A DNA stretch of 64,000 bases from Colius striatus (Eukaryota; Chordata; Aves; Coliiformes; Coliidae), in the NCBI RefSeq assembly GCF_028858725.1, contig NC_084762.1, forward strand, positions 34,005,298 through 34,069,297, in the 5' to 3' direction. Positions 1 to 12,661 of the stretch are shown here, piece by piece. The notes beneath the pieces were generated by a model. That model was not told the origin of the DNA, did not search any database, and was given only the letters and a program-made list of their open reading frames with translations. Position 1 is the stretch's first letter. The number at the start of each line of letters is the position of its first letter. The translations under genes and the position numbers were made by a program.

Positions 1-3000
1 CTTGATAATTCTTCACAAGCTCTTCCATTAGTTTAGAATGGGCTCCTGATGTTTATACAAGGTGAGACAAGACTATTGAAAGTCTCAAAGAGTTAATTCC
101 TTACCTGCTGTAATTACCTAAACTAAGCTGGCTTTCACTGATGGCTGTTCAGCATAGCTGCCATAAATGCAGCTTTATTATCCCTCAGCATCATTTACAA
201 ATAGGAAACAGAAGAAACAACTTGCCTACCCTTAAAGGAGAAAAGCACAGAATGAAAAAGGAGAGGAATGCAGAGGAATTAAACAGGCTGGTATAGGGGT
301 ATTCCCACATAGATATGAGACTGTCATGTTAGACTGACATGAGGGAGGTCCTGCAAAATGCCACCCTTATGCTATAGCCAGGTCCAGTTGGGAGACATTC
401 AGCCACGTGCCATGGGGTTGAGGTGCAAGTAGCAGCTTGTACTGTGGTCAAAATCACACAAAGATCACCCTTGGCTCTGCCATCTTGGATAGACGACTTT
501 TGAGGTTACTTTTAGAAAACAAGTGCATTGCTTGTGAAATAAAGGCTAAGACAAGCTTAAGCGTACACTTAAGAAGGGGTTTTGGCCATGTCCTCCTTGG
601 AAAAAGCTGTGCTCTGATGGATATAGATCTAGCTGACCCAATGCAACACATTAGCACAGCTTTTCTGTATTCAAAGAGAAATTCAGAAAAAGTCTTTGCA
701 AAGCTACAGAAAGCTCTATAAGCCCCACAGGCCAGTATAGAAGCCTGACTACAGCACACAGTGGTTTAAATACACCTCATTTGACTGCAATTGCAGATCA
801 GAGGAGGCTTTACAGCCCACTTCAGACAGAGCGATATATTCCAGTCAGGAGCAAATTTCCCAAAATGTGTCCCCACTAGCTTGGACACTGCATGTGCATG
901 TTCTGCACAGTTTTCCATGTGTTCACCTTTGCAAAACCTCTAGTTTGCACATGAAATTACCATTTCCTTGAATGCCACGAGGCAATCACATCTAATTTTC
1001 TAATTTGTAGCTTCAGATGCTTGTTAGCATGAGGAGTTGTATCCAGGGGCAAGGAGGCTCAACCATGCAAGCAGAGGCTGCTACACATCTGGACTTAAAA
1101 GCACTGGCAAAATAGTAAACCTCATGAAAAGACTTTAAAAAATAGCATGACCTTTAAATGGCAACATTGCCAATATAAAACATAAAGGGAAGGAAGTGGG
1201 GAGTCGTTTAATTTAAGTCAATTCTCAAATATAATGTAGTTCATTTAAAGTTAATTTTATTTAATGTTAATTTTAATTAGCTGACATCTGTTGTAGAGAT
1301 CCACAGGACTGATTTAACCAGTGAAGTTTGGCTGCTTTTCTTGTCAGTCCTTTACATCAATTACAAAATCCCACCACATGACAATGCTACGTATCTAATT
1401 ACTCCCTTGGAAAGACATGGAAAGCTACGCAGGACAGACAATGGTTGCAATGTTTAATGTACAGCTGAAAGAACTATAGATTCTGTGCTGACAAGAACGA
1501 AACAGCTCTGACATATGTGAGACAGAACCTACCCAGAGCTATAGATTGTCTTAGTATTGGCCCGTGAGCCATTTTTTTTTTAGAAATGAATGTGTGAAAA
1601 AACTTCCCTGAATACTGTTTGAAATTTAAAAGGCCTTTGGCTACTGGTCTCAGTTCTTCCTTTTCTTATACTTACATGACCGACTGAAGTCCATTTTCAC
1701 ACCTGTGGTGAGTGGTTGTTAAAACTGTGAAGTAGTCCACACTAGAAAATTGAGCTAGGGGCTCCAATAAGCTGAGTGAGGAGGATTTCTCAAAGCCAGT
1801 TTGGACTCTTCAAAGTGGATGTTATGTGCTGTGATGATTTTAGATGGATGTAGTATTGTAGTTTATGGGAATGTTAGCAGAATTGAGATCTGGGTGCTCT
1901 GAGTACCCTTAACACAACTCTCAAATGACACGTGCAACAATTTCATCCAACCAGTCCCTAATTTCCCTCTCTTTCAAAGAACCTTCTTTACTAATGAGTC
2001 TTCATAAAAATGCCTGTGCACATATCTGCTTATGTAGTGGCCGGGTCTAAAAGTCTCAAATGGGAGCATTAAACTGGACAAGAGCAAATATATGACACAA
2101 TTGTACCCATGATGGGCTTCATTATCTCTACATCCAATCATTGCATTTTTTAGCATACTTATTTTTTGAATGGGGGTACCCTTGGCAGGCTTACATGGCC
2201 CTTAAAGGGAAGACTTTGACATTTAAAAAGAAAAATCCATTTATTCCTAGACTGAAATCCAAGTCTGACAGACTCATGGGTTAAATTAATTCCTTAAGCC
2301 CTTTGCCCCATGATAAAACTTATCTGAAGCAGCAAATGGAAATGTACAGCATGCTTTACAAAGCTGATGAAAGATCTCCCAGAAAGTGCTGAAGCAATCA
2401 GAATGAATAATTTGTTTCCATGGATAGAAAAAGTGGATTTTTTAATTGCGTCAATTATTCACCACTAATTCTTTGTGAGAAGGATTTTAGGTATGTGAGA
2501 TTGAGAAGACTATCTATGTGCATTAAAATAATCTGAGCTTCCTATTATTTTTCTGTGGGCACCAAGTTAGCTGTGATAATGGTTCAAATTTAGAGATCGA
2601 GGAGCCTGATAAAGTTTAAACCTAATGTACTACTGTATAGCTCCTTCACCTACTAAAGCCCAAAAGAAATTAACAACGTGTTAAGAAACTGCTCCTTAAT
2701 TTAAAACTATATATCTGCTGAAGAAGACAGCCATGTACTGCATTTTAACATACTAATATGTTAATATCCAGCAGAAGATAACAGACAGACAGAATGCCAA
2801 CACAAGCTATTTCTTTTTGCTGTTCTTCCAGTAGAGTACACAACATGTTTGTCATGGACTGATCCATCACTCACTTGACATCTGATTCTACCCACATGTG
2901 ATATAATATTGGGGACTTCTGCTTTCCTGTGTTTTTGTGAAACCATTCATTCCTCCTGAGAAGTAGCAGTGCCCACCTGATTAATAAGCAGGGAGATTGG

Positions 3001-3063
3001 GCTTCTCCACTCTATGTGGACACCCACTGCCTCACGTTGCACAGCTTTGGGCTCCTCTGAGCC

Positions 3064-3244
3064 AGGGTTGTTAAACACTAGTATAGGCTGCCTATAGTGG
3101 AGTCCCCATCCCTGAAGATATTTAAAAGCTGTGTGGATGAGGTTCTGAGGGACAGGTTTAGTGGTGGGCTTGTCACTGTGAGGTTAGTGGTTAGACTTGA
3201 TGATCTTAAAGGTCTTTTCCAGAAAAAAAAAATCTGATTCTATG
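3064..3244 (+). mobile_element. CR1 LINE 3' fragment
   Basis: Diverged CR1 3' end: GGGTTGTTAAACACTAGTAT, then AGTCCCCATCCCTGAAGATA, TTAGTGGTTAGACTTGATGA and ATCTTAAAGGTCTTTTCCAG, ending in an A-run and one GATTCTATGAATTC remnant of the 8-base tail. 5' truncated. Confidence 0.9.
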
Positions 3245-4212
3245 AATTCCTTCCCATTTAACATTAATGGGCCTGCATGGTTTGACATGAAGACAAAATT
3301 TGACCTGGGAAATATCTGACTGTGCTGCCTGAAAGGGTGAATGTGAGTGTTGATAAATTGTTCTGTTTGCTCACACTGTTGGCCCTAGATGAACCTGAGA
3401 CATTTCTATGACTTCTAGGAATGGCCCCAGCTTGATGGCTGCTGTTCCTGGCAGGGATCATCTGCAGAATTGAGCAGATGCCTACAGCATATCCTACCTT
3501 GTGAAAGATCCTGTACAGACCTGACACCTCTACAAACAGAAAGCCATCCACTTCCCAAACTGTTTCCTGAACCAACCTGCCTATTTTGCAATGCTGCTGT
3601 CAACCAGCTGTTTGGCATGAGCGGTGGTTAACATGCGTAACCCATGGCTGAATCCCAAATCCCCCGGAGAAAGTAGTTGCCACAGAGTGATTTAAGGCTC
3701 CTCAAGGAGAGCAGCAAGAGATCAGAAAAGTGAAGGAAAGTCTATTGGCAAAGCTAAAGAAAGGCATTGTATAGCTGGGGCAGGAAGAACAATAGCTGAG
3801 AGGCAACCGAAGGCATTGCCAGACATAGGCATGGGACTAACAGATAAAAAATCTCAAGAACAGAGGAGCTCTGAACCTCCAAATACTTTGGGGCTTGTGA
3901 CTTCTTGGACACAAAAGTGCCAGCCCTGCTAGGTGCCCCTGCCCAAGGAATATCCCACCAACATAATGGGATGATCTGAGGAGAGAGACTGTGTGCCACA
4001 GCACTGTCTCGCTGCTGCCTGCGGTCACTAGACTTTTCTACAAGGTTATGAGACTCCAAATAAATTGCCACTTCCTTCACAGATGTATCAATTTAGGAAT
4101 ATTACTGTTACCTATTTGATAGGTGTCCTATGCTGAAGTGATACGCAGTTCTGTGTGCTTATTGTGGCATTAGAGCTGAAATGTAATGGGTCAGGGTTTT
4201 TTTGATGAAAAG

Positions 4213-4274
4213 CTATGATTAGACTTGATGATCTTAAAGGTATTTTCCAACCTAAATGATTCTGTGATTCTCTG
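4213..4274 (+). mobile_element. CR1 LINE tail fragment
   Basis: Only the last 60 bases of a CR1: TTAGACTTGATGATCTTAAA, GGTATTTTCCAACCTAAATG, ATTCTGTGATTCTCTG. Confidence 0.85.
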
Positions 4275-6530
4275 ACCAAGTGGCAAAAATCATCATCAAC
4301 AAATAGATCAATTGTGAATGATTTTTTGCTGCATTTAAAAAAAAAAAAGGAATTGCAAGAAAAAGCTTGAAGTTCAGGAAAGCATAATGACCACCCCACT
4401 GCTGTGAGCTGCTCCCTTCAGTGGGAGGGGTGCGGTGCTGAGCCACCAGCTCGTGCTCCCCTATAAGGTACTTGACAGAAACTTTATAAGGTAAAAGCTG
4501 CATGGCAGATGCCAGGGACTTTTGGCTCCCTCTGTGGCCACAGCAACTCTCCAGGCCCTGCAGGGCTCCATGCTTGTGTAAGAGGCATTTTGCAGCTTCC
4601 TTTCCGAAATCCCTCCATCTAAGAGGCAATATCACTTGTCTTGGGATGCTTTCCCTGAGATGCTTTGAAATACCAGAGGCACAAGGAATTTCCTCAGCTC
4701 CTCTACTGTAGGCCCCTACACACAGCTTTTGGTGGACTCATGTGATCAGGAAAGGTCTCAGCAATGCTCTTTCCCCTGCTTGAGCCCAGGCAGTGTCCAC
4801 CCCTGCTTCCAGAAACTCAGCAGGATCATGATGACTCTTAAATTAAAACTGGAAGTGTAGCCAACAAAATCTGTATTTAGAGTTGCAGCAGAAGACACCC
4901 CCAGCACCATCAATCTCAGAGAAAGTGAAAAGAAGTTGAGAGGAAAGCCTCAGATAACTCTCAGGGCTCTGCATGGTATCATCCCTCATGCCCCTCTCCA
5001 TATGGACCAAAAAGCTGTACATGTCCCTGCTTCATTGAGCTTGAGCTCTGCTGGAAGCCCGGTGAGGTTTTAACCAGCACCTCATCAGCTCTAAGAAGAG
5101 ACGTCTCCTAAGTGCAGAGGAAGGAGAGCTGTACTACCATTAGAGTCGTCAGAGGTGAAAAAAGATCTGACTTTAGGCTAGGAAGCATGTTTACTGATGG
5201 CATGGTGTACACAGCTGCCTTGGACTGGCATGCTATTACCTTTCCTTCTTTCCACCTACCAGTCTGGATTTCTGTCTCTCCCAGAGCAGTGAGTCAAGGA
5301 AGAGCAAAGCTTGAAGAGGTAGTAGACAAGAGGCTTCAGACCCAGAAGGCTGGGTTGCTTGAAAATAGGAAAGCCAGGCAAAGATAAAGGAAGGCAAGGA
5401 GAGAAGGAAAACTCAGATATTTAAACTCAGATTTTAAAGCCAGCTGCTTTGTCTTTTGTGGCCTAATTCATAACTGTTGCATGCCAGGTGTTGGCAATAG
5501 CACTTCTGGATCTCACCAGTAGAAGAGTGGAAATGGTGGCCAAGAAAAGCATATGCTAAATTTCATAATCAGCAAGCAGCGAGAAGGCAGAATGCACTAG
5601 AATTTATTGGAACCCAGGAATAATACCTATAAGTCATGTTTTAAATCAACCAATTTCTGCCTTTTAAAAATTAAAACACAGCTATCTGGATGTCACTAAC
5701 TGTAAGCCCATAGATCCATTCTTCAGACGTAAAAAGAAATCCTTGCTGAAAATATACCATCCCTGTATGATACAGAAAGGGTTAAAGAAATTCTGAATGC
5801 CATCCTATCACTGCATGAGTTACTTGATGTCCTCATAATAGGCCATACTTATTAGCATTTTATGCCTTATGATAAAAATTGAAGTATCTGTTGATTTGTT
5901 TATGATCTTCTACATAGCCCAAACCCAGGCAGCTCACTCTCAACTTAATGACCAGGAAACATCCTGGGCTCATGCCCATACTCCTGTGCACGTTCACTTG
6001 TCAGGAAGGAAGGAACGGTTGCTTTTGACGATGTCGTTAATTAGGACTTAGGCAAACAATCAAGCTATTGTTGTGCCTTGGCAAGCACCGTGTGTCGTCG
6101 AAGGCATTGCGTGTATGATCTCTGCGTGCAGGAAGAACTGAGAAAATGAGTTGACCTGAACTTCATGTGCGTTCCTGGGTTTCCCAATGATCTGGTTAAC
6201 ATGCCTGAAGAAGCTACTGCTCTTCCCCTATGCTGCAGCAACCAGCTGCCCTCCCTCCAGCTGCCAGCTCAAGCAAGGAGCCAGCTCTTCTCCATCTTCC
6301 TCTCTATGAGGAGTGATACCTTACATAAGATTTTGCAAGGAATCAAAAAAATGACGTGTTTTCCTTAGCTCTACCAGCTGCAAGAAACCTCTTGACAATT
6401 GCATTACAGCACTTTATTCATATAAAGCATAGTCCTAATAACAGCCTCCCTCAGAGCTATAGAAATTTGACTGTGGTGTCACCTTGAGCAAGCCTTATTG
6501 CTGTCACTTTCTCACACTAACGTTACATAA

Positions 6531-6947
6531 GGGTCTAGAGCACAAGTCTTTTGAAGACCAGTTGAATGAACTGGGGTTGAAGATCTAGAGAAGGCTGAGG
6601 GGTGCTCACTCTCTACAACTATCTTGAAAGAGGGTTGTAGCGAGGTGGGAGTCAAATTCTTCTCCCAAGTAATTAATGATAGGACAAAAGCAAATGACCT
6701 CACATTGCACCAGAGGAGGTTTAGATTGGAGGTTAGGAAAAACTTTTTGACTGAGGGAGTTGTTAGACACTGGCACAGGCTTCCCAGGGAGGTGGTGGTA
6801 TCATCATCCCTGGAGATATTTTAAAAGCTGTATGGATGAGATACTGAGGAACATGATTTAGTGGAGAGCTTGACAGTGTGAGGTTAGTGGCTGGACTTGA
6901 TGATCTTAAAGGTCTTTTGCAACCAAAATATCCTGCGATTCTCTAAT
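6531..6947 (+). mobile_element. CR1 LINE 3' fragment, about 415 bp
   Basis: Starts GGTCTAGAGCACAAGTC and runs through GGTTGTAGCGAGGTGGGAGT, CAGGGAGGTGGTGGTATCAT and GGACTTGATGATCTTAAAGG to GATTCTCTAATC. 5' truncated, with a coding remnant interrupted by stops. Confidence 0.92.
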
Positions 6948-9900
6948 CTAGAAACCTTCATCTCTAAAATCTTTAAAATACATCTGGTAACGGAGGCACA
7001 GCCACATCTTCTGCTATCGTGAGCTGTCCTGGATCATTGAGAACCAAGGGGGTTCTGCAAGCTGGAAGAAGACTCAGCATCCTGGCTATCTTGTGTGGCA
7101 TTAAAGGCCATCTCCCACCTCACAGAGAAAGGTAGGAAGGGTGATTTCTTCAAATCTAATTAGTGTTGACCCCTTTCTCTCTCTTTACACTCTGGTGTTG
7201 ATTACTTTGCAAAGCAGAACCATGGACAGTTGTTATAATCATTACTGTACTGGGCTGCAGATGAATTTAAAGTTAATTTAGGGCTCAAATTCCCTGTATT
7301 CCCCCATAACACCTGGAGATTCTTCCCTGGGCCTTGTTACCAGTGTCTGGTGCAGGAGAACCTCAAATGGGTGACTGATTTCACCATAAACTACAGTTCA
7401 TTGTCACATTTAGCTCTCCTTTATTTGGGAATGTGATGGCCATTACTACTAATATACCTCTTGAAAGTACACTTCCAAACCAAGATGTCTAATTTTCAAC
7501 ATGCTGTTATGTGTTCTCATCATCCACAACAGAAACCTTCCACTAGTGAGACTGAGCAGGTTGAAATCATTCGAGCTTCAAATAAGCTCACAATACTGGA
7601 GAAAGCAGGGACCCCCAACCAGGTCTCTCAGAGTCTAGGGCAGATGCTCTTGTCACATTGCATAATAATAATAGTTCTCATGGGATATTGTGTCTCCATC
7701 AAATCAAATAAAATTCTTTTTTTTTTCCTGCAATGGCTCACCTAAAGAGACGCCAGATGATGCCAGGGATGCAGCCTGAGCATTTGTCTGCACTGTGCAT
7801 GCCATCGTGCCAAATATTTTTCCTGGGCAGACACATCCCCTCCTTCCATCTCTTGTGAACAGTTTCTAGCACAGCAGCAGGGCATTTTTTAATGGGCAGC
7901 AGCAGATCTGAAGGAACAAACCCAAGAAGAAGACAACAAACCCAATGCCTGCAGCCAGTGTAAAGGCTGAGCGTGTGGCAGGCAGGCAGCAAGACATGTG
8001 GCTGTAGGATGAGCTTGTGAAAATCAGTGACTCCCAGATAAATGAGAGAGGGCAGGGAAACAGTTTTATATCTGGAACCCAGTGGGTGCTCTCAGTAGAT
8101 GTCTCATGGCACTAGTTAAATGGTTCCCTTATTTTCTCTCATAATGGTCATAACTGACACTCTTTTCTCCTCCTTTTCACACATGTAAATGTCCTTTACA
8201 ATGTGACACAGTTCTCCATAGAATTAGTGAAAATATGGGTGCCAGAAATGAGAGCTTTTCTTTAGTAGTCAGTATAGCCTTCATACAAAAATTACTTTGG
8301 TGGTTATTTTATCCCGTGTAATTACACAGAAAAGCCCCATTTAACATCTCACTACATAACACCAACTTTCTATTTCAAATTAGATTAATGTAAGAGTTAA
8401 CCAGCCATTTTAAGAGATAATAGCTGTAATTAAGGTGTTTCTCATGATGGGTTCCTATTATAATGTGGCAGATGATTCTCTGATAGTCTTTTTGGCTGCA
8501 TTAGTCACAATTGTTTTCATTAATATTGACACTATTCTCATGCCACGCAAACAGAAAAGAAGATAAATCAAAATATTGTGCTGGTTCCTATATTCTGAGT
8601 CCTTTTGGGCTGCTGCTCAATTCTTAGCGTTCTGTAGAAATAAAAAGCAGGTTTTGTAGGACATGCAGGCAGCTTCAATCATGTTATTTAAAGCAGTATT
8701 GTGAGAACAAAGGGAGAGAACTACTTTACTGAAAACTTCAAGCTAAAATACCAATGCAACTTCTATGTTATGATTTCTAAACTTCTTATCTGGTTCCAGT
8801 TTGGGTGACAGTGACATGAGTTTGCTGGAATGTGTTCAGACTGTGGAATGAGGTGAGTGTGTATAAGTGGGTTCATTATTCTGGGCAAAAAATTGCACAG
8901 ACCAAAGGACAGCTGGCACGTGAGCAATTGTGATTGTGAGGCTGGCTCTGGAAACTAAGGGGAGAAAAGATTGTGTCTCTATACCACCATTTCCTGTGAA
9001 AACAGTAAAGCTAAATGAGGGATGGATTTGAGTTCAAAAGCCCTGTAAATGTTTGTTTTTCATGGGTATCTGTTCTACACAGTCAACTGAAGCTGTGAGA
9101 GGCAGATTATCCTAAACAAAGTTGACATGGAAAGTCATCCAGAAAAAAACTATGTCAAGTGCCAAAACTGAGAAGGGCCGAGACCAGCAGAGAGTATGAC
9201 GGGAGTGCGGCTCATGATCTCCTATAACTCACAGCAGAGAGGAAGGCAAAAGAGCAGCTTTGCTCTGAGAAAATTCACACATTTATTTCCAGATCCATCA
9301 GTTTGCCAATTAAACAAGCAAAGGAATAAAACTAATCCAAAATGACACATTTGAATGTCTGTGCGTATTGACAGCTATGCTTGTGGCAGCTAAATTTTAG
9401 AAATATACTTCTTAAATATGATGAAATCAGTTAAAATTTATTTCAGTAGATTTACACACTGTTAATAAATATAAAACTGTGACTCCCTTAGTCCCAATTT
9501 TCAAGAGATCATGAAAATAAGGAGGAGAAACAATTTTAATTCACTTCCCTCATTCAAATTCTAGTTACTAAGATGCAGACTTCTAAATAATGTGACATCT
9601 GCAGAATTTTGTTGGCAGTGGTACACTGATCAAACAGCCCCAAACCTTCCCTTCATATCTTCAACATATTTACAAAGCAGAAGGCATCACAGAGTGTAAA
9701 TGTTTTTGGGTTTGAAGGCAAGATTTTCTGATATAATTAACTCAAAACAGGTATTTTCAAGTAACCAGTCAAATGTAAACAGTAACTCGAGTTTTGGTAC
9801 ATAAGAGAATCCACATTGCACTTTAAAGTACCCTTCAAATTTGCAAAATGGCAAATAGCTACGGTTTATCGAAGGGTATTACCTAGCTATGTATCTACAG

Positions 9901-11359
9901 CAGGTGAAAGAGGTAAAATCACTAGAGTCTAAGACCAAAGGGCCTTATAGATAATTCATTATTGAAGTGACAATAATAATTTTAAAAAACACCAAACCTG
10001 CAAGCAAGGAATATGCCTTCTCCGTGGGAAGTCTCAAAATGTCACAACATTGACATTTAGAGGCTAGAAGGTTATGACTGTGGCTCGCTAATAATTGCCT
10101 TGCTGACCTTTGTAATGCAGGCTCAAATCCCACTGCATCTCCTGATACTTTGTTTTGCTTACAGACAACCTGCACCTCACAGAGGCTGCAGTCCCACTGC
10201 CCTATAGGTCTCCCCTATGGGACCTGCAAACAAGACAGCATGCATGCCTGTCTTCCTGCTCTCCAGTCTCTGCTCTGGACACAAAAAAATATCTTTACAA
10301 GAACATAAAACTAATTTTTATTTTTTTTTTAATAATAAACCCCCCACTCTTCTGAGTTCTCCATATGGCCTCTTAATCCATGATCTCAAATTACTTTTTG
10401 CTGATGTAAAATCTTCTTGTAAACCCACTGACTGAAGGCTATACACTCACTTATTTAAAGCTAATAAAAGCAGTTGTGTGCAAAGTCTTGCAGAGAGGAA
10501 GGCTTTGGCAGAATAAGTATTAAAAAAAAAATCTCAGATCTGTACCAAAGGAGGAAAATATGTTGTGACACCAACATATCAAATTCATTTACTGCTCAGT
10601 GTCTGTTGAATGAAAGCTATTGGCTATAGAGGATGCAAAAAGCATAAGGTTTCAATAAAGAGGAAGTATTGTGTAACTCTCAAATGAAAGCTGTGGTTAT
10701 ATGCAGTGTTTGAAAAATTAATTTTAGGATAAAAGTTGATGTATTTTTTGGTGAGGCAGGTCAGAATGTTCTCGAATTTATATTTTAATAAATAAGAAAA
10801 AAGTTTACTGATATCAATGGGATTAAACAGAGGTAAACCAGAATGGATGTACTATCACTGAAAAATACAAATAATAGCATAAAGATCACACATCTAAGAG
10901 TGGAAATATGTTGTAGAGGTTAATACAGAAATTGTTCCCATGTCCAAAGAAAATTATAGAAACCGTGTGAATGCTATAAATACTGAAAGAAGACAAATAG
11001 AAGGCTATACTTAAAGGCATAATTATTTAGTCAGGTAAATCACATCCTATTGGAGGTATGATGAAGTGATGGTCAGTAATGTGCCCCATTAAATTTGTAA
11101 CAAGTTGTTCAGGATGGTGATAAAGCATGTCTGATAAATTAGCAGTGTGTGGGATTTCTCTACTGGCTTCCAGTCTCTTGTCCTGTGCTCCTGAACACAG
11201 CTCTTCCCTTGGAAGGACGTGAGCATCCATGAGTAAAACCGCATCCCTGATAGCTCAGGGAGCTGCTGCTAAGGCTTGATTCTTCGTTTGTCATTTCTCT
11301 GAAACATTATAGAGCTCTGTTACTGTGGTTGTGAGTTGTGTTGCTGCCAAGGTGATAAA

Positions 11360-11759
11360 ATGCAGTTTTGGAGTTTGAAGCCCTAGTTCTAGAGGAGAGG
11401 AGACTGAGGGAAGATCTTATTAACATTTATAAATATCTAAATGGTGGATGTCAGGAGGTTGGGACATCCCTTTTATCTATAGTAGCTAGCAACAGGACAA
11501 GGGGTAATGGGATGAAGCTGGAACACAAAAGGTTCCACTTATATTTAAGAAAAAACTATTTCACTGTGAGAGTGATAGAGCAGTGGCACAGGCTGCCCAG
11601 AGGGGTTGTGGAGTCTCCTTCCTTGGAGGTCTTCAACACCCATCTGGACGTGTTCCTATGCGACCTGATCTAGGTGACCCTGCTTCTGCAAGGGAGTTGG
11701 ACTAGATGATCTCTAAAGGTCCCTTCCAACCCCTACCATTCTATGATTCTATGATTCTG
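11360..11759 (+). mobile_element. CR1 LINE 3' fragment, younger-looking subfamily
   Basis: Runs from GGAGTTTGAAGCCCTAGTTC to ACCATTCTATGATTCTATGA TTCT with intact 8-base tail repeats. Diagnostic pieces are GACAAGGGGTAATGGGATGA, GGCTGCCCAGAGGGGTTGTG and TTGGACTAGATGATCTCTAA. The open frame at 11368–11673 is the C-terminal remnant of its ORF2 region. Same subfamily as the copies at 38.2 and 38.9 kb. Confidence 0.93.
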
Positions 11760-12655
11760 TACTGCCACTTAGCACTTGTTTAGTCTGTGAGCTTATCATC
11801 AAGGAAAACAGAAATGGTCATATCCCTGAAGCTGTGTGTGTTCTTCAGTTCTTTATTGAATCGTCATCTCCGCCTCTGTTCATGTTAATTGAAGCTGATT
11901 TCTGATTGATTTCTATAACACCAAGTATAAAAGGAGCGTTTCATTGTATTGTCTTGTGCAAAGAACCTAACCAGAAACATGCTTTATGGTGTTAAATCTG
12001 GACATCTATTTTGTAGGAGTCAGTAACATCGAAACGTGCAGGAGCTTTGCCAACAGCCCTTCCGCTGCAGTTTCCTCTTCGGAAATGAGGAAAGGATTAT
12101 TTTGGCATGATAGCATAGGTGTGGAACTTTCTAAATATTCAGTCAAACCTATGGTTTACGGAAATATGTGACACAAATGCTGCTGCTGTTAGGCTCCAGG
12201 ATCACACCCATGGCTCAGGAGTGACAGGAAGCCTTAAGTTCAATAAAGGTTACAAGTATTTACTAACTCTTAAGCATTTGAAAAAATAAGCATGTGTAAG
12301 AGTTTTGCTCTCATTAGGCTTCTGTCCTTCCAGTTCCCCAGTTTATGGATACCTTGTACATTATTTCAGTTTGGGTCAGAAGAAAAGTTTCCTCTAGGAG
12401 TGATGTTACTCTGAGGCTTCATCTGGAGGTAACATTACATCCTGATGTGTGTGGTTTCCCCATGGGAAGGATCCACCATGTTACCTTGGCTGGTGGACTT
12501 AAACCCCACAGTTGATAGGCATCACAAAACCTCTTGCCATTTGATGCGTTTCACATAAAAGGGCTACAATGTATGGTCTGCCAGTCTGCAGCAGATGGCT
12601 TTCTGTACATAGCACATAAACTCCAATCTGACTGAATTTCTGTCATTGCCATTTT

Positions 12656-12661
12656 TTTATT
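12656..12661 (-). terminator. Likely SCGN poly(A) signal AATAAA
   Basis: AATAAA on the minus strand 482 bases past the SCGN stop codon, the only canonical hexamer I noticed in a sensible 3' UTR distance. Cleavage would fall at about 12,630–12,645, giving a 3' UTR of roughly 0.5 kb. Not confirmed by transcript data. Confidence 0.6.

Larger units (their letters stand above)
1..12640. other. Region past the SCGN 3' end, no gene seen
   Basis: No splice-bounded coding segment that I recognise on either strand; all open frames are under 105 codons and look like chance, or lie in CR1 (for example 11368–11673). It contains four plus-strand CR1 fragments and one weak tRNA-like fossil, listed separately. 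The rest appears single-copy and AT-rich. Confidence 0.6.

Noticed and set aside
437-759. Overlapping frames of 94 and 101 codons on opposite strands
   Set aside because: No known domain, splice context or repeat similarity that I can name; such pairs are common by chance.
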